Both the position numbers and the translations under genes were made by a program. From positions 62,001 through 126,000 of the forward strand of contig NZ_JALIRM010000001.1 of NCBI RefSeq assembly GCF_022900255.1: a stretch of 64,000 nucleotides of DNA, in the 5' to 3' direction. Source of the DNA: Lederbergia wuyishanensis. GTDB lineage: Bacteria; Bacillota; Bacilli; Bacillales; Bacillaceae_C. Below the pieces are notes generated by a model. It had not been told where the DNA came from, ran no database searches, and saw only the letters and a program-made list of their open reading frames with translations. Positions 35,954-43,724 of the stretch are shown here, one piece after another (positions within the stretch are counted from its first letter, which is position 1; each line of letters starts with the position of its first letter).

Positions 35954-37234
35954 TTGATTAGAAAATGGGCAATGCGTGCGGTTATCGCCTATCTTTTATT
36001 TGGCATAGCTATATTCCTGTATCTATTTTATTGGGCAGATACATCAATTCCCGAGGCGGTAAAAGGGACAAGCGCTGATCCAGCTACCTTTCTAAACGGA
36101 AGAGAGATGGAACTTAGTGAGGAGTACTCCAGAATCCGTAATTTAATGTTTTTTTTAGCAACACCTTATGAGTGGCTATTTTATTATTTAATTTTGATAT
36201 TTGGTCTGTCAGCTACTTTTGAAAAATCTGCGAAGCATGTATCCAAATTTTTTATAGTAAGGAATGCTATTTACTTATTCTGGTTGTCTTTTGCATCATT
36301 GGTAATCATGTTTCCACTAAGCTTTTTATCGTACACAATTTCGAAATCGTATAATATATCTACACAAGTTTTCTCAGCATGGATGAAAGACAAATTTATT
36401 GATTTTTGGGTGCAGTATGCAACTATGTTTGTTGTTATTACCGTTTTATATGCATTAATGAGAAAATATAAGAGGCGTTGGTGGTTAGCAGCGTGGGTTA
36501 TATCGATTCCATTTTCGATTTTTATGATGTTTATCCAACCAGTCGTGATTGATCCTTTATACAATGATTTCTATCCTTTAAAAGATAAACAGCTTGAAGC
36601 GAAAATATTAGCTATTGCTCAAGAAGCCAATATTCCAGCTGAACACGTGTATGAAGTGGACATGTCGACTAAAACGAATTCATTGAATGCTTATGTCACA
36701 GGTGTAGGCTCTAATTCGCGAATCGTATTATGGGATACAACATTGGAAAGGCTGTCAGATGAGGAAATACTCTTTATTATGGCACATGAAATGGGACATT
36801 ACGTTGAAAAACATATTTATAAAGGAATAGCTGGATACTTACTTCTGTCCTTTGTTGGTTTGTGGTTAACAGCAAAATTGATGGAGAAATGGATTACGAA
36901 AAGAGGAAAGGATTGGAAAGTTGAAAGAATTACGAACATAAGCTCACTCCCAGCATTCCTTTTAATTACCTCTATCCTATTATTTGTTGCGAGTCCTATA
37001 ACTAACTGGGTTTCACGTTATCAAGAAACGAGAGCCGACACGTATGCAATAAATATTACTCATGATAAAAATGCAGGGATTAAAACATTTCAAAATTTGA
37101 CAAAAGCTGGATTAAGTCAAGTAAACCCTCCTCTTTTAGTCAAAATTTTCCGTTATGAACACCCAACAATGCTTGAAAGAATAAATAGGATTCAAAAATA
37201 TAAGTTAGATGAAACTTCCAGCGAAGCTAAATAG
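35954..37234 (+). CDS. yhfN: Membrane-bound M48 metalloprotease YhfN (Ste24-like)
   Basis: This protein of about 426 residues has N-terminal and central membrane helices (about 7-27, 65-85, 97-118, 145-165 and 175-195). The zinc motif IMAHEMGHYVEKH is near residue 275, and the third ligand Glu is in QETRADTYAIN near 360. Ste24/CAAX-type M48 proteases cut within or at the membrane; the substrate in Bacillus is unknown. The start is taken as a TTG at 35954, 7 nt after GGGGGG; an ATG at 35933 is possible but would put that site inside the gene. Size and order match B. subtilis yhfN. Confidence 0.88.
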   Translation: MIRKWAMRAVIAYLLFGIAIFLYLFYWADTSIPEAVKGTSADPATFLNGREMELSEEYSRIRNLMFFLATPYEWLFYYLILIFGLSATFEKSAKHVSKFFIVRNAIYLFWLSFASLVIMFPLSFLSYTISKSYNISTQVFSAWMKDKFIDFWVQYATMFVVITVLYALMRKYKRRWWLAAWVISIPFSIFMMFIQPVVIDPLYNDFYPLKDKQLEAKILAIAQEANIPAEHVYEVDMSTKTNSLNAYVTGVGSNSRIVLWDTTLERLSDEEILFIMAHEMGHYVEKHIYKGIAGYLLLSFVGLWLTAKLMEKWITKRGKDWKVERITNISSLPAFLLITSILLFVASPITNWVSRYQETRADTYAINITHDKNAGIKTFQNLTKAGLSQVNPPLLVKIFRYEHPTMLERINRIQKYKLDETSSEAK

Positions 37235-37363
37235 GGATCACTCTGCCTTCATATTAAAGGTTACTGTCGAAAGTTTCTGAAAATAGGTTAATAAGCGCTT
37301 GGAATTAGACTATAGGCCTAAGATATGTAGGAAAATACTAAAAATCATATAAATTGCTTTGGA

Positions 37364-37393
37364 CAAAAAAATCCCCCTTTTTTAGGGGGATTT
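37364..37393 (-). terminator. Terminator of the IDEAL-domain gene
   Basis: AAATCCCCC pairs with GGGGGATTT (37369-37377 with 37385-37393), followed on the minus strand by a T run. It also faces the end of yhfN, so it may act both ways. The gap 37235-37363 shows nothing else. Confidence 0.8.
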
Positions 37394-37399
37394 AACATT

Positions 37400-37627
37400 T
37401 TATTGGCCCAAAAGATCAATTAATTCTTTCGAGAGTTTAATAAAAGTTTCTTTATCATGTAGATCAAGGGCACGGTCAATTTCCTCGCGAAGCTGTTGCT
37501 CACGTCTTTGCAAAAGGAGACCGTTTAGGAAAAAATCTGCGTACCATTCCATAGCTTGTGTTTCATTTTGATTCTGGGTCATCGTATACTCTTTAAGCAA
37601 TTCCTGATAAGATTTCCTTTTTTCCAT
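37400..37627 (-). CDS. yhzC: IDEAL domain protein (YhzC-like)
   Basis: This 75-residue protein has a C-terminal IDEAL domain, REEIDRALDLHDKETFIKLS from about residue 47 to 66, then KELIDLL. The N-terminal half is helical and polar. IDEAL domains occur in YpiB and similar Firmicute proteins and are thought to mediate protein contacts. The ATG follows AGAGGTGATC. A short IDEAL protein beside comK is also what I recall for B. subtilis yhzC. Confidence 0.8.
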   Translation of the reverse strand: MEKRKSYQELLKEYTMTQNQNETQAMEWYADFFLNGLLLQRREQQLREEIDRALDLHDKETFIKLSKELIDLLGQ

Positions 37628-37768
37628 CGATGATCACCTCTGAAACTTTTTTTAATTATACACGGAATAGGCAAAAAAATCAACAGAAGAGTGCTAATTT
37701 TCAGAGGAGTATTTTAAGTCTAAATTTACAAAATATACATATACTATTTTCAGATTTTTTAATAAATA

Positions 37769-37808
37769 GTGACATTTGACCTATGTTATGATATGGTAAT
37801 ATTGTCAC
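37769..37808. promoter_or_regulatory. comK promoter with flanking dyad
   Basis: An extended -10 (TGT then TATGAT, 37784-37792) has no good -35, as expected for an activator-dependent promoter. GTGACA (37769-37774) and TGTCAC (37803-37808) form an inverted repeat around it. The stretch upstream (about 37720-37765) is very A/T-rich, as known for ComK-, Rok- and CodY-bound comK promoters. Confidence 0.5.
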
Positions 37809-37831
37809 AATTTAGGGAGGGAAGTAGAAAA

Positions 37832-38398
37832 ATGTTAGAACAAGAGATTTTATTGGACGAGTATGAAATTAATCCTGATACGATGATGATTAGACCGTAC
37901 ATAAAGGATAATGAAATATACTCAGAAGTGTTTGAACTAGATAATCATTTTTTAGTTCGCGAAAAACCACTGAATATTGTTAAGAGAGGTTGCGAGTACT
38001 TCGGGAGTTCGTTTCAAGGCAGAAGAGAAGGAACTAAATCACTCATAACGGTTACCCACAAATCACCCATCATCATTGACCCCTACACAGCAATATATTT
38101 AATTCCAACATTATCACATACTAGACCAGAGTGTATTTGGCTTTCTCACGATCATATTGTTTCGCATAATAAAGGAAGCGATAACAATACAATTATTCAT
38201 TTTCGGAATCATCAAAGCATTGAAATTCCAATCTCATCAGGATCATTTGGTAATCAATTATCCAGGGCTGCAAAACTACGAATTAGTTTTCAGCAAAATA
38301 TAGAAAGAATGGAAATGTATTCCGCCCATTCACATAGATCCTCAAACATGCAAGCGGCAGAATTTAAAAAGAGATATAGATTTATAAGAAAAAAATAG
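37832..38398 (+). CDS. comK: Competence transcription factor ComK
   Basis: This is the master activator of DNA-uptake genes, binding AT-rich boxes as a multimer. The 188 residues (192 in B. subtilis) start MLEQEILLDEYEINPDTMMI. The conserved core includes CEYFGSSFQGRREGTKSLI near residue 55-73, with HKSPIIIDPYTAIYLIPTLS near 78-97 and the DNA-binding SFGNQLSRAAKLRISFQQNI near 140-159. The ATG at 37832 follows AGGGAGGGAAG. Position next to an IDEAL gene agrees with Bacillus. Gene presence suggests but does not prove natural competence. Confidence 0.95.
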   Translation: MLEQEILLDEYEINPDTMMIRPYIKDNEIYSEVFELDNHFLVREKPLNIVKRGCEYFGSSFQGRREGTKSLITVTHKSPIIIDPYTAIYLIPTLSHTRPECIWLSHDHIVSHNKGSDNNTIIHFRNHQSIEIPISSGSFGNQLSRAAKLRISFQQNIERMEMYSAHSHRSSNMQAAEFKKRYRFIRKK

Positions 38399-38408
38399 AT
38401 AATTATTG

Positions 38409-38449
38409 AGCTTACTGAGATGGGCCTTTTTTCTCAGTAAGCTTTTTTA
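38409..38449 (+). terminator. Rho-independent terminator of comK
   Basis: AGCTTACTGAGA pairs with TCTCAGTAAGCT (38409-38420 with 38432-38443), followed by six T. Confidence 0.85.
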
Positions 38450-38474
38450 TGCTTAAATTATTAAAAAAAAATTG

Positions 38475-38503
38475 TTGACAGCTGAAAACGATTGCAATAT
38501 TAT
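38475..38503 (+). promoter_or_regulatory. Promoter of the nucleoside operon
   Basis: TTGACA (38475-38480) and TATTAT (38498-38503) are exactly 17 bp apart, a near-consensus sigma-A promoter. The spacer contains GAAAACGATTGCAA, a LacI/cre-like half-site that could itself be an operator. Confidence 0.8.
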
Positions 38504-38512
38504 TTTTATAGA

Positions 38513-38550
38513 GAAAACGTTTTCGTAAAAGGTTTTCGTAAAACGTTTTC
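38513..38550. promoter_or_regulatory. Twin LacI-type operators
   Basis: A perfect palindrome GAAAACGTTTTC at 38513-38524 and a second AAAACGTTTT core at 38540-38549 are 26 bp apart centre to centre, with TTTTCGTAAAA copies between. They lie just after the -10 and before the regulator start. CG-centred palindromes are typical LacI-family sites, so autoregulation is likely. Confidence 0.75.
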
Positions 38551-38582
38551 TACAAGAGTGATTTACTGTAGGTGAGGATTGA

Positions 38583-39590
38583 ATGAAAAGGTGGACTATA
38601 AAAGACATTGCGAAAAAAGCTGGTGTTTCTATTACAACAGTTTCGCGAGTGTTGAATCACAAAGAGGAGGGAATGTCCCAAAAGACACGTGAAAAAGTGC
38701 TTAAAGTAATGGAGGAGGTGGACTTCCAGCCCAATCAATTTGCTCGCGGTTTAGTAACCAAGCGATCTAAAACATTTGGACTAATAGTTCCTAATATATC
38801 TAATCCATATTTTCCTGAATTGTGCCGAGGTGTGGAAGATGAGGCGAATGAAAGTGAATATAGCTTAATCATCTGTAATTCGGATGATCAAACGGAAAAA
38901 GAAAAGCGATATTTACGTCTTTTAGAAGAACAACAAGTAGATGGAATCATTTTTTCAGCAAAAGACAGTTTAGATCCCTCTGATGAAGAACAATTATCAC
39001 GTGCAAAAATTCCTTTTGTTCTCATTGACAGAGGAAAAAATGAAAAAAAACATTCCGGAGTTTTTTTAGATAATGATAAAGGTGGGTATTTAGCTGGAAA
39101 ACATTTAATAGAGTTAGGTCATAGAAGAATAGGATGCATTACTGGACCAAAGTCCATTGCTTTATCTAATGATCGTCTTGAAGGTTTCCAGAGAGCATTA
39201 CTTGAATCAGGCGTTGAACTCCCGCCATCTCAAATTATTGAAGGGAATTTTCAGATGGAAATGGCATACCATAAGTCAAAAGACCTTCTTATGAAAAAAG
39301 AAGTAACAGCAATTTTTGCCTGTAATGATGTAATGGCGTGCGGCGTTTATCGTATGGCTCACGAGCTAGGTATTAATATACCTACGGATTTGTCCATTGT
39401 GGGCTTTGACGATATCCCACTAATTTCCGCGTTAATTCCTAAACTTACAACTATTCGACAGGATACGTATCAAATGGGTAGGGAGGCAGTAAACCTTTTA
39501 ATCCAAAAACTTGAAAATAAAGATACGACATCTGTCATGTTTAATCCAACACTTGTAGTTCGTGAAAGCAGTACATCACCTAAGTTATAA
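38583..39590 (+). CDS. LacI family regulator of the nucleoside operon
   Basis: This 335-residue repressor has an N-terminal helix-turn-helix and hinge helix (TIKDIAKKAGVSITTVSRVL, residues 5-24). A periplasmic-binding-protein-like sensor domain follows from about residue 62 (KTFGLIVPNISNPYFPELCR). It resembles ribose or purine repressors (RbsR/PurR type), consistent with sensing a nucleoside or ribose. The ATG follows GGTGAGGATTGA. It is the first gene of an operon with a nucleoside hydrolase, an ECF transporter and ribokinase, and two palindromic sites lie in its own leader. Confidence 0.9.
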   Translation: MKRWTIKDIAKKAGVSITTVSRVLNHKEEGMSQKTREKVLKVMEEVDFQPNQFARGLVTKRSKTFGLIVPNISNPYFPELCRGVEDEANESEYSLIICNSDDQTEKEKRYLRLLEEQQVDGIIFSAKDSLDPSDEEQLSRAKIPFVLIDRGKNEKKHSGVFLDNDKGGYLAGKHLIELGHRRIGCITGPKSIALSNDRLEGFQRALLESGVELPPSQIIEGNFQMEMAYHKSKDLLMKKEVTAIFACNDVMACGVYRMAHELGINIPTDLSIVGFDDIPLISALIPKLTTIRQDTYQMGREAVNLLIQKLENKDTTSVMFNPTLVVRESSTSPKL

Positions 39591-39645
39591 CTTTAATTGT
39601 TTTAATAGACACCATATATGTAGATTAACTAGAGGAGTGTATTCG

Positions 39646-40608
39646 ATGAAAAAAATACCAGTAATTATTGATTGCGACCCAGGAATTGACGATGTAATGG
39701 CACTATTACTAGCTTTTTCTCGAGATGATCTGGATGTTAAGTTAATTACAACTGAACCAGGAAATCAAACTCAAGATAAAACAATCTACAATGCTATAGC
39801 TTTCACTAGCTACATGAAACAAAATATAGAAATTGCTAGAGGGTTGAATGATCCTTTCTTTAGAGAACTTGAGGTTGCGGATAAGGTACACGGAGAAAGT
39901 GGATTAGGAGAAGTCATTCTTCCGGAACCAACTTTGCTTGAAAGTGATAGAACAGCAATTAATGCTTTAAAAGAAGTTTTAACTGAAAGTGAAGAACCAA
40001 TCGTTATAATCGCGACTGGTCCACTTACAAATATTGGTGCACTGTTACTTGCACATCCTGAAGTAAAAGAAAAAATCAGCTATATTTCCTATATGGGTGG
40101 TGCGGCAGTAGCTGGGAATATGAGCCCATTTGCTGAGTTTAACGTATATGTTGATCCTCATGCAGCTGATATCGTATTTCGTTCCGGAGTTCCAATTGTC
40201 ATGAGTGGACTAGATGTTACTCATAAAGCATATGTTAACATGGCGGAATTGGAAAAAATCGAGAGCATGAATACAGATTTATCAGAAAAGATTGGTTCCA
40301 TGCTTCGATTTTATATTAACACTGCAAAAAATAACGATTTCCAAGATACGGATTTCGAAAATGGCATACGTTTACATGACCTATGTGCTGTTTCATATGT
40401 CGTCACACCTGACCTTTTCGAAGGTGAAGATTGTTTTGTAGCTGTTGAAACAGAAGGACGTCATACTGCTGGTGCGACTGTTGTCGATTATGCGTATCGG
40501 TCAGGAAAACCTCATAATGTAAAGGTATTGCACTCCGTAGACCGTGAAGCTTTTGTAAATCAATTTATGGAAGCAATTGAAAAAATGAGCAATTATATTG
40601 GTCAATAA
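39646..40608 (+). CDS. Inosine/uridine-preferring nucleoside hydrolase
   Basis: The enzyme splits ribonucleosides into base and ribose. The 320 residues have the calcium-binding N-terminal signature IIDCDPGIDDVMALLLAF near residue 6-23, GPLTNIGALLLAHPE near 126, and a conserved FNVYVDPHAADIVFRS motif near 165. The C-terminal ENGIRLHDLCAVSYV motif (near 240) carries the Asp ligand. The ATG at 39646 follows GAGGAGTG. The cytoplasmic location fits hydrolysis after uptake by the ECF transporter encoded next. Base preference (purine or pyrimidine) cannot be judged by eye. Confidence 0.93.
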   Translation: MKKIPVIIDCDPGIDDVMALLLAFSRDDLDVKLITTEPGNQTQDKTIYNAIAFTSYMKQNIEIARGLNDPFFRELEVADKVHGESGLGEVILPEPTLLESDRTAINALKEVLTESEEPIVIIATGPLTNIGALLLAHPEVKEKISYISYMGGAAVAGNMSPFAEFNVYVDPHAADIVFRSGVPIVMSGLDVTHKAYVNMAELEKIESMNTDLSEKIGSMLRFYINTAKNNDFQDTDFENGIRLHDLCAVSYVVTPDLFEGEDCFVAVETEGRHTAGATVVDYAYRSGKPHNVKVLHSVDREAFVNQFMEAIEKMSNYIGQ

Positions 40609-40629
40609 CTAAAAAAGGTGGGAAACAAG

Positions 40630-41232
40630 ATGAAACGTAGTTTTAAAGATGATTTTAATATGATGTCCATGCTTTTAATTCCAATCGGCGTTGCAGTAAA
40701 CATTGTCGGTTTCCAAATTGCAAACGTTTTAAGGCTTCCTATTTTTCTTGATACAATCGGTACAATATTAATCGGGGTAGTTGCGGGTCCTTGGGTAGCG
40801 TTACTTGCCGGGTTAATTACAAATCTGATTAATGGTATTTTCAACCCTACGTATTTTCCGTATGCGATTACATCGATGGCGATTGGGGTAGGAGTAGGGT
40901 TATTGTCTAAATCGGGTATGTTTAAAAATATTCCTAAAACAATTGTTTCCGGTATTGTTATTACGTTTATCGCTGTTATAGTATCTGCTCCAATTACTGT
41001 TCTTGTATTTGGTGGAGCTACTGGAAGTACATCATCACTTCTTACAGCAACACTTCTTGCTTCAGGTCAAAAAATTTGGGGTGCCGTATTTGCTTCATCC
41101 TTTATCTTTGAAATTGCTGACAAAATAGTATCTGCTCTTATCGTATACTTTATTGTAAGAAAAATGTCTGACCGTTATCTATCTAAAATGAATTATGGAT
41201 CACTTTATATGAAACGCGGTGGCAATAAATAA
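40630..41232 (+). CDS. ECF transporter S component, predicted nucleoside-specific
   Basis: This 200-residue membrane protein has about six hydrophobic segments, near residues 14-36, 40-60, 65-85, 98-122, 138-158 and 163-178. An N-terminal charged stretch precedes a MLLIPIGVAVNIVGFQI helix, and the small-residue pattern is typical of ECF substrate-capture proteins. No vitamin S-component signature is recognised. Placement between a nucleoside hydrolase and EcfT/EcfA/EcfA genes, with ribokinase downstream, points to a ribonucleoside substrate. The ATG at 40630 follows AAGGTGGG. Specificity is inferred from context only. Confidence 0.8.
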   Translation: MKRSFKDDFNMMSMLLIPIGVAVNIVGFQIANVLRLPIFLDTIGTILIGVVAGPWVALLAGLITNLINGIFNPTYFPYAITSMAIGVGVGLLSKSGMFKNIPKTIVSGIVITFIAVIVSAPITVLVFGGATGSTSSLLTATLLASGQKIWGAVFASSFIFEIADKIVSALIVYFIVRKMSDRYLSKMNYGSLYMKRGGNK

Positions 41233-41245
41233 TTTTGTATCTTAA

Positions 41246-41283
41246 CTCTTTCCGTTCTTCTGTGCGGAAAGAGCTACTTTTTC
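41246..41283 (+). terminator. Intra-operon hairpin, possible partial terminator
   Basis: CTCTTTCCG pairs perfectly with CGGAAAGAG (41246-41254 with 41265-41273), followed by CTA, CTTTTT and C. It lies between the S component and ecfT. Transcripts may partly end here, giving more S component and hydrolase than energising module. Confidence 0.55.
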
Positions 41284-41298
41284 TGAGGAGGGTTCACA

Positions 41299-42042
41299 GT
41301 GCAGAAAAATTTCATTCAGCAGCTGCATCCAATGACTAAATTCTTCTTTGCATTGTTTGTATCAGCTGCTGTTCTTATTATTCCAGGATATTTATTCTCA
41401 TTTTTAGTCTTTCCAATTTTACTTCTTATCGCAGCAGCAGCAGGTATTTTTAAAGAATTTTTTGGAACAGTTATGAAAGCATTGTTATTTTTGCTTATCA
41501 TCGTTTTCCTAATGCAGCTCTTTTTCTATCCAGGTGATCATGTGATTGGACAATGGGGAATATTCAAGTGGACTGAGGAAGGCTTGAATTACGGATTAAC
41601 ACTTACTTCGCGGATTCTCGCAATGGGTTCTGCATTTATATTATTTTTCCGTTTGACAGAAGTTCGAGACTTTGTAAAATCGCTTGAAGACGCTGGTCTC
41701 CCCCCAATGGGAGCATATGTAGTTTTATCCACTTTGCAAATTATCCCTGAAATGCGTCGTCATGCTAATACAATTATGGATGCTCAAAAAACACGTGGGG
41801 TAGAAACAGAAGGATCAATGTTGACTAGGGCGAAAGCATTTATCCCAACTTTAACTCCACTTATATTATCATCCATCTCAAGTACGGAAGAACGAGCAAT
41901 CACTCTAGAATCTAGAGCGTTTTCCGCTCCAACTAAGAAAACAAGTTTGCATAAGCTGACGAAAAGTACAGCAGATCGAATTCTACCATTCGTGTATATT
42001 ATTATTTTAGTAGGAATGGTGTTATGGAGGATACTCGCATGA
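41299..42042 (+). CDS. ECF transporter transmembrane component EcfT
   Basis: This 247-residue membrane protein has four to five N-terminal hydrophobic segments and a cytoplasmic coupling region. The two coupling-helix motifs of EcfT are seen: DAQKTRGVETEG near residue 172 and ITLESRAFSAPTKK near 200. It links the S component to the two ATPases. The start is a GTG at 41299 behind GAGGAGGG. It overlaps the first ATPase gene by 4 nt (ATGA). This is a dedicated copy, separate from the housekeeping ecfA1A2T usually found with ribosomal genes. Confidence 0.9.
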   Translation: MQKNFIQQLHPMTKFFFALFVSAAVLIIPGYLFSFLVFPILLLIAAAAGIFKEFFGTVMKALLFLLIIVFLMQLFFYPGDHVIGQWGIFKWTEEGLNYGLTLTSRILAMGSAFILFFRLTEVRDFVKSLEDAGLPPMGAYVVLSTLQIIPEMRRHANTIMDAQKTRGVETEGSMLTRAKAFIPTLTPLILSSISSTEERAITLESRAFSAPTKKTSLHKLTKSTADRILPFVYIIILVGMVLWRILA

Positions 42043-42905
42043 ATTCTATCATTGAAATGAAAAATGTCTCATACCGTTATCCGGTCGCCGATGATTGGAT
42101 TATCAAAAATGCATCTTTTGCAATTGAAAAGGGAAAATTTACAGCCGTAATTGGTAATAATGGATCCGGTAAAACGACCCTTTGTAATATTATACGTGGA
42201 TTCATTCCGCATTTTTACAAAGGAGAGCTTGAAGGGGAAGTAATTGTAGACGGTAAAAATATTGTGGACTACCAGCTAGGTCAATTAGGTGAAAAAATTG
42301 GGTATGTCTTTCAAAACCCCTTTATCCAAGTATCGGGAGTAAAAGATACAGTTTTTGACGAAGTAGCTTACGGGCTAGAAAATTTAGGTGTAGAAGAAAA
42401 CGAAATTATTGACCGCGTAAACGAAGTATTAAAACTTGTAAAAATCGAACATTTGCGTGATAAACATCCAATGGAGCTTTCTGGTGGTCAGCGTCAGCGT
42501 GTTGCTCTTGCATCTATCATAGTGATGAATCCAGATATCCTTGTTATTGACGAGCCCACATCACAACTAGACCCAATTGGAACGGAGCATGTATTTGATA
42601 TTATTCGTCTCATGAAAGAAAAGGGAAAAACAATTATCCTTGTAGAACATAAAATGGACTTAATAGCTGAATATGCAGACAATCTTATTGTTCTTAACGA
42701 AGGTGAAATTGTTTTACAAGGACCAACTAGAGAGGTCTTTGCAAATCCCCGCTTTGGAGAACATAACATTCAATATCCTCATGTAACAGAAGTTGCGCTA
42801 CATTTACAGAAAAACGGTGTTAAATTAAATTATGTTCCAATTCGCGATGAAGAATTACCAGAGAGCATAGGTTGGACAAATATAGGGGTGGGTGCTCATG
42901 ACTGA
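42039..42905 (+). CDS. ECF transporter ATPase, first subunit
   Basis: This 288-residue ABC ATPase has Walker A GNNGSGKTTL near residue 38, a Q-loop YVFQNPFIQVSG, signature ELSGGQRQRVALAS near 150, Walker B ILVIDEPTSQLD near 172 and switch VEHKMD. All motifs are canonical. The ATG at 42039 follows GGAGG and overlaps the ecfT stop. It forms the ATPase pair with the next gene. Confidence 0.93.
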   Translation: MNSIIEMKNVSYRYPVADDWIIKNASFAIEKGKFTAVIGNNGSGKTTLCNIIRGFIPHFYKGELEGEVIVDGKNIVDYQLGQLGEKIGYVFQNPFIQVSGVKDTVFDEVAYGLENLGVEENEIIDRVNEVLKLVKIEHLRDKHPMELSGGQRQRVALASIIVMNPDILVIDEPTSQLDPIGTEHVFDIIRLMKEKGKTIILVEHKMDLIAEYADNLIVLNEGEIVLQGPTREVFANPRFGEHNIQYPHVTEVALHLQKNGVKLNYVPIRDEELPESIGWTNIGVGAHD

Positions 42906-43719
42906 GATTCGATTGAAAAACGTTAGCTTCGCTTATCCTGACGGTACAAAAGCGCTTGAAAACTTGACCCTGACTGTTCCAAGCGGCCAACGCTTAGCGA
43001 TTATTGGGCAAAATGGGGCTGGAAAAACAACCGCTGTAAAATTGATGAATGGACTCTTAAAACCATCTGAAGGAGCGGTTTTTGTCGGTGATTGGAATAC
43101 AAAAGACTATACAACAGCTCAAGTATCTCGAAACGTTGGTTATGTCTTTCAAAATCCGGATGATCAAATTTTTCACAATGATGTGGAATCTGAAGTCCAA
43201 TTTGGACCTAAAAATATGGGCTTTGACCCGGAGCGAGTGACAGCGTTAACTGATTGGGCGATGGAATTATGCGGTATTAGTCATGTGTCTCACGAAAATC
43301 CTTACAATTTACCTTATTCTGTTCGTAAATTTGTTACAATTGCATCAGTATTGGCTATGGATTCAGATGTAATTATTTTGGACGAGCCAACTGCCGGACA
43401 GGATCGAATTGGATTAGATTTACTAAGCAAACTTCTAGATGAACTAGAGAAAAAGGGAAAGACGGTTATTACAATTACACACGATATGGAATTTGTCACA
43501 GATTATTTTTCTCGAATAGTTGTAATGGCCAATCGAAAGATTATAGCTGATGATGATTCAGAACATATTTTTTATAATCATGCAATATTGGATGAAAGTA
43601 TGTTGAAACCGCCGGCAGTTGCCAAAATGGCAAACCTATTGGGCTTGGAGAAAGGTATTCTGACAAAAGGCCAATTATTATCCGTATTAAAGAAACGAGA
43701 TTTGACGAGAGGACGATAA
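42898..43719 (+). CDS. ECF transporter ATPase, second subunit with altered signature
   Basis: This 273-residue ABC ATPase has Walker A GQNGAGKTTAVK near residue 38, Q-loop YVFQNPDDQIF, Walker B VIILDEPTAGQD near 160 and switch ITHDMEF. The signature position, normally LSGGQ, reads NLPYSVRKFVTIAS near 138, with no Gly-Gly pair. The ATPase dimer would therefore have one canonical and one degenerate composite site. It overlaps the first ATPase gene by 8 nt. The ATG at 42898 is behind AGGGGTGGG. Five bases separate it from ribokinase. Confidence 0.92.
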   Translation: MTEIRLKNVSFAYPDGTKALENLTLTVPSGQRLAIIGQNGAGKTTAVKLMNGLLKPSEGAVFVGDWNTKDYTTAQVSRNVGYVFQNPDDQIFHNDVESEVQFGPKNMGFDPERVTALTDWAMELCGISHVSHENPYNLPYSVRKFVTIASVLAMDSDVIILDEPTAGQDRIGLDLLSKLLDELEKKGKTVITITHDMEFVTDYFSRIVVMANRKIIADDDSEHIFYNHAILDESMLKPPAVAKMANLLGLEKGILTKGQLLSVLKKRDLTRGR

Positions 43720-43724
43720 CAGGC

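Noticed and set aside
40630-41232. Known vitamin S component (riboflavin, thiamine, hydroxymethylpyrimidine)
   Set aside because: No vitamin-biosynthesis gene or riboswitch precedes it and no known S-component signature was recognised; the flanking hydrolase and ribokinase favour nucleosides.
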